Below, piece by piece: positions 61,923 to 64,000 of a stretch of 64,000 nt of DNA (position 1 is its first letter; each line of letters starts with the position of its first letter). The notes below the pieces were generated by a model. That model did not search any database. It saw nothing but the letters and a program-made list of their open reading frames with translations, and was not told the DNA's origin. This stretch comes from Puccinia triticina (taxonomy: Eukaryota > Basidiomycota > Pucciniomycetes > Pucciniales > Pucciniaceae), in contig NC_070570.1 of the NCBI RefSeq assembly GCF_026914185.1, forward strand, positions 3,100,001 through 3,164,000, written 5' to 3'. The position numbers were made by a program, and so were the translations under genes.

Positions 61923-64000
61923 ATATCTCAGCGCAGCTTGGGATTTCCTCCATGATATTGGTACCAAAATGATCACATGCCCTCAATGTTTCATTCATTA
62001 CCTTGGATGACCACAAAAACCCCAAATGTAGCAGCTACAAGGTGATCAGTTGCCAAATATCACTAATTTGGTAGTTTCTTGGTGTTTCTGCCACTATATC
62101 TCAGCGCAACATGTGATTTCTTCCATGATATTGGTACAAAAATGATGAAATGCCTTTGATATTCATTGTGTACCTTGAATGACCACAAAATCCCCAAATG
62201 TAGCAGCCACACTGTGATCAGTTGCCAAATATCACTAATTTGGTAGTTTCTTGGTGTTTCTGCCACTATATCTCAGCGCAGCATGGGAGTTCTTCCATGA
62301 TATTGGCACCAAAATGATCGCATGCCCTCAAAGATTCATGGTGTACCTTGAATGACCACAAAACCCCCAAATGCAGCAGCCACAATGTGATCAGTTGCCA
62401 AATATCACTAATTTGCCACTTTCTTGGTGTTTCTGCCACTATATCTCAGGGCAGCATGGGAGTTCTTCCATGATATTGGTTCCAAGATGATCACATGCCC
62501 TCAAAGATTCATTATGTACCTTGAATGACCACAAAACCCCCAAATGTAGCAGCTACAATGTGATCAGTTGCCAACTATCACTAATTTGGTAGTTTCTTGG
62601 TTTTCTCCCACTATATCTCAGCACAACATGGGAGTTCTTCCATGATAATGGTAGCAAAATGATCACATGCCCTCAAAGATTTATTCTGTACCTTGAATAA
62701 CCACAAAAACCCCAAATGTAGCAGCCACGATGTGATCAGTTGCCAAATATCACTAATTTGGTAGTTTCTTGGTGTTTCTGCCACTATATCTCAGCAGAGT
62801 GTGGGATTTTCTCCATGATATTGGTACCAAAATGATCAAATGCCCCCAAAGAGTTGTTGTGTACCTTGGATGACCACAAAACCCCCTAATGTAGCAGCTA
62901 CAATGTGATCAGTTGCCAAATATCACTAATTTGGTAGTTTCTTGGTGGTTCTGCCACTATATCTCAGTGCAGCTTGGGATTTCCTCCATGATATTGGTAC
63001 CAAAATAATCAAATGCCCTCAAAGATTCATTTTGTACCTTGGATGACCACAAAAACCCCAAATGTAGCAGCCACAATGTGATCAGTTGCCAAATATCACT
63101 AATATGGTAGTTTCTTGGTGTTTCTGCCACTATATCTCAGGGCAGCATGGTAGTTCTTCCATTATATTGGTACCAAAATTAACTCACGCCCTCAAAGTTT
63201 CATTGAGTCCCTTCAATGACCACAAAAACCCCAAATGTAGCAGCTACAGTGTGATCAGTTGCCAAACATCACTAATTTGGTAGTTTCTTGGTGTTTCTGC
63301 CACTATATCTCAGCGCAGCGTGGGAGTTGTTCCATGATATTTGTACAAAAATGATCAAACACCCTCAAAGATCCATTGAGTACCTTGGATGACCACAAAA
63401 CCCCCAAATGTAGCAGCTACAATGTGATCAGTTGCCAAACATCACTAATTGGGTAGTTTCTTGGTGTTTCTGCCACTATATCTCAGCGCAGCGTGGGAGT
63501 TCTTCCATGATATTGGTACCACGATGATCAAATGCACTTGAAGATTCAATGTGTACCTTGAATTACCACAAAACCCCCAAACTTAGTAGCTACAAGGTGA
63601 TCTGTTGCCAAATATCGCAAATTTGGTAGTTTATTGGTGTTTCTGCCACTATATCTCAGCCCAGCATGGGAGTTCTTCCATGATATTAGTACCAAAATGA
63701 TCACATGCCCTCAAAGATTCATTTTGTACCTTGAATAACCACAAAAACCCCAAATGTAGCAGCCACAATGTGATCAGTTGCCCAATATCACTAATTCGAT
63801 AGTTTCTTGGTGTTTCTGCCACTATATCTCAGCCCAGCATGGATTTCTTCCATGATATTGGTACCAAAATTATCAACCGCCCTCAAAGATTCATTGAGTA
63901 CCTTGAATGACCACAGAAACCCCAAATGTAGCAGCTACAATGTGATCAGTTGCCCAATATCACTAATTTGGTAGTTTCTTGGTGTTTCTGCCAATATATC

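Larger units (their letters stand above)
58989..64000. mobile_element. Second CACTA-like arm with 173-bp satellite, runs off the window
   Basis: The first bases of the CACTACCAAG end are missing, but ATGATGGATGAATTTGCGATG, the subterminal TTGATCAAT repeats and the arm of about 650 bp match the left ends at 24990 and 28954. Satellite monomers follow from about 59640 to the window end, interrupted by a solo LTR. Confidence 0.75.
59640..64000. repeat. 173-bp satellite array, right block
   Basis: Monomers with landmarks GTGATCAGTTGCCAAATATC, AATTTGGTAGTTTCTTGGTG and CTTCCATGATATTGGTACCA repeat about every 173 bp. This is the same satellite as at 29.7-41.7 kb in the opposite orientation, slightly diverged as a subfamily (TGCCAAATATC against TTGGGAACTG). 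The LTR at 60257-61922 is excluded. Confidence 0.9.

Overview
The window looks like a chromosome segment of a basidiomycete fungus, most likely a rust fungus (Pucciniales). This is inferred from several things: short GT-AG introns of 60-130 bp, a pair of small secreted cysteine-containing proteins of the kind seen in rust secretomes, a PIF/Harbinger element with a Myb-like partner gene, and very dense nested transposons. There is no bacterial gene organisation, and I see no rRNA gene, complete tRNA gene or CRISPR array. Only three or four genes look like host genes. Everything else is mobile DNA or its debris.

Left part (1-15 kb). This part holds decayed repeats and a solo copia-type LTR (3439-3866). 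Two paralogous secreted-protein genes lie on the minus strand (4217-4791 and 9102-9710) and sit in a 1.2-kb duplicated block. Between them is a MULE-like fold-back element (7258-8477, 9-bp TSD) that itself carries a small hAT-like MITE. A serine/proline-rich, probably nuclear protein gene (13241-14291) follows; its promoter and first exon have been duplicated in tandem, leaving a 5' truncated copy (11972-12562).

Middle part (15-25 kb). A structurally complete PIF/Harbinger transposon (15275-21037, TTA target duplication) carries a DDE transposase, a Myb/SANT-like gene, a small conserved-looking gene and a further hypothetical reading frame. It sits inside a terminal-inverted-repeat element. 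Beyond it lie a TAGCG-rich hAT-like element, a fold-back MITE, a gene fragment cut by another MULE-like end, and an LTR-like segment.

Right part (25-64 kb) is a nest that can be unpicked base by base from target-site duplications. A decayed Ty3/gypsy element (Gypsy-B, minus strand, 55.1 down to 26.7 kb) was split by a small gag-only LTR retroelement (LTRs 28005-28319 and 51925-52239, TSD aatac). That retroelement was in turn hit by a CACTA-like DNA transposon (28954-42682, TSD ctt) and by a very young gypsy element (Gypsy-A, 43500-51726, two 721-bp LTRs with one difference). The CACTA-like element has no transposase but carries a 173-bp satellite array, and was invaded by a CACCAGG-terminated element (31217-37288, TSD aaa), a MULE-like element (39293-41304, 8-bp TSD) and a 216-bp MITE (41777-41992, TSD gtg). 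The CACCAGG element contains a nearly fresh but internally deleted copia element (31359-36123, TSD agaat). Right of the nest lie a degraded chromodomain gypsy (Gypsy-C) and a second satellite-bearing CACTA arm with a 1.67-kb solo LTR, running to the window end.

The most unusual observation is the Gypsy-A leader. Beside its 5' LTR it carries the antisense of a 47-nt 3' half of tRNA-Tyr including CCA, far longer than a normal primer binding site. Also notable are a 100-bp hairpin module repeated four times in Gypsy-A, and satellites and palindromic minisatellites packaged inside transposons. Intron calls, gene models and family names come from reading the sequence alone, without database searches.
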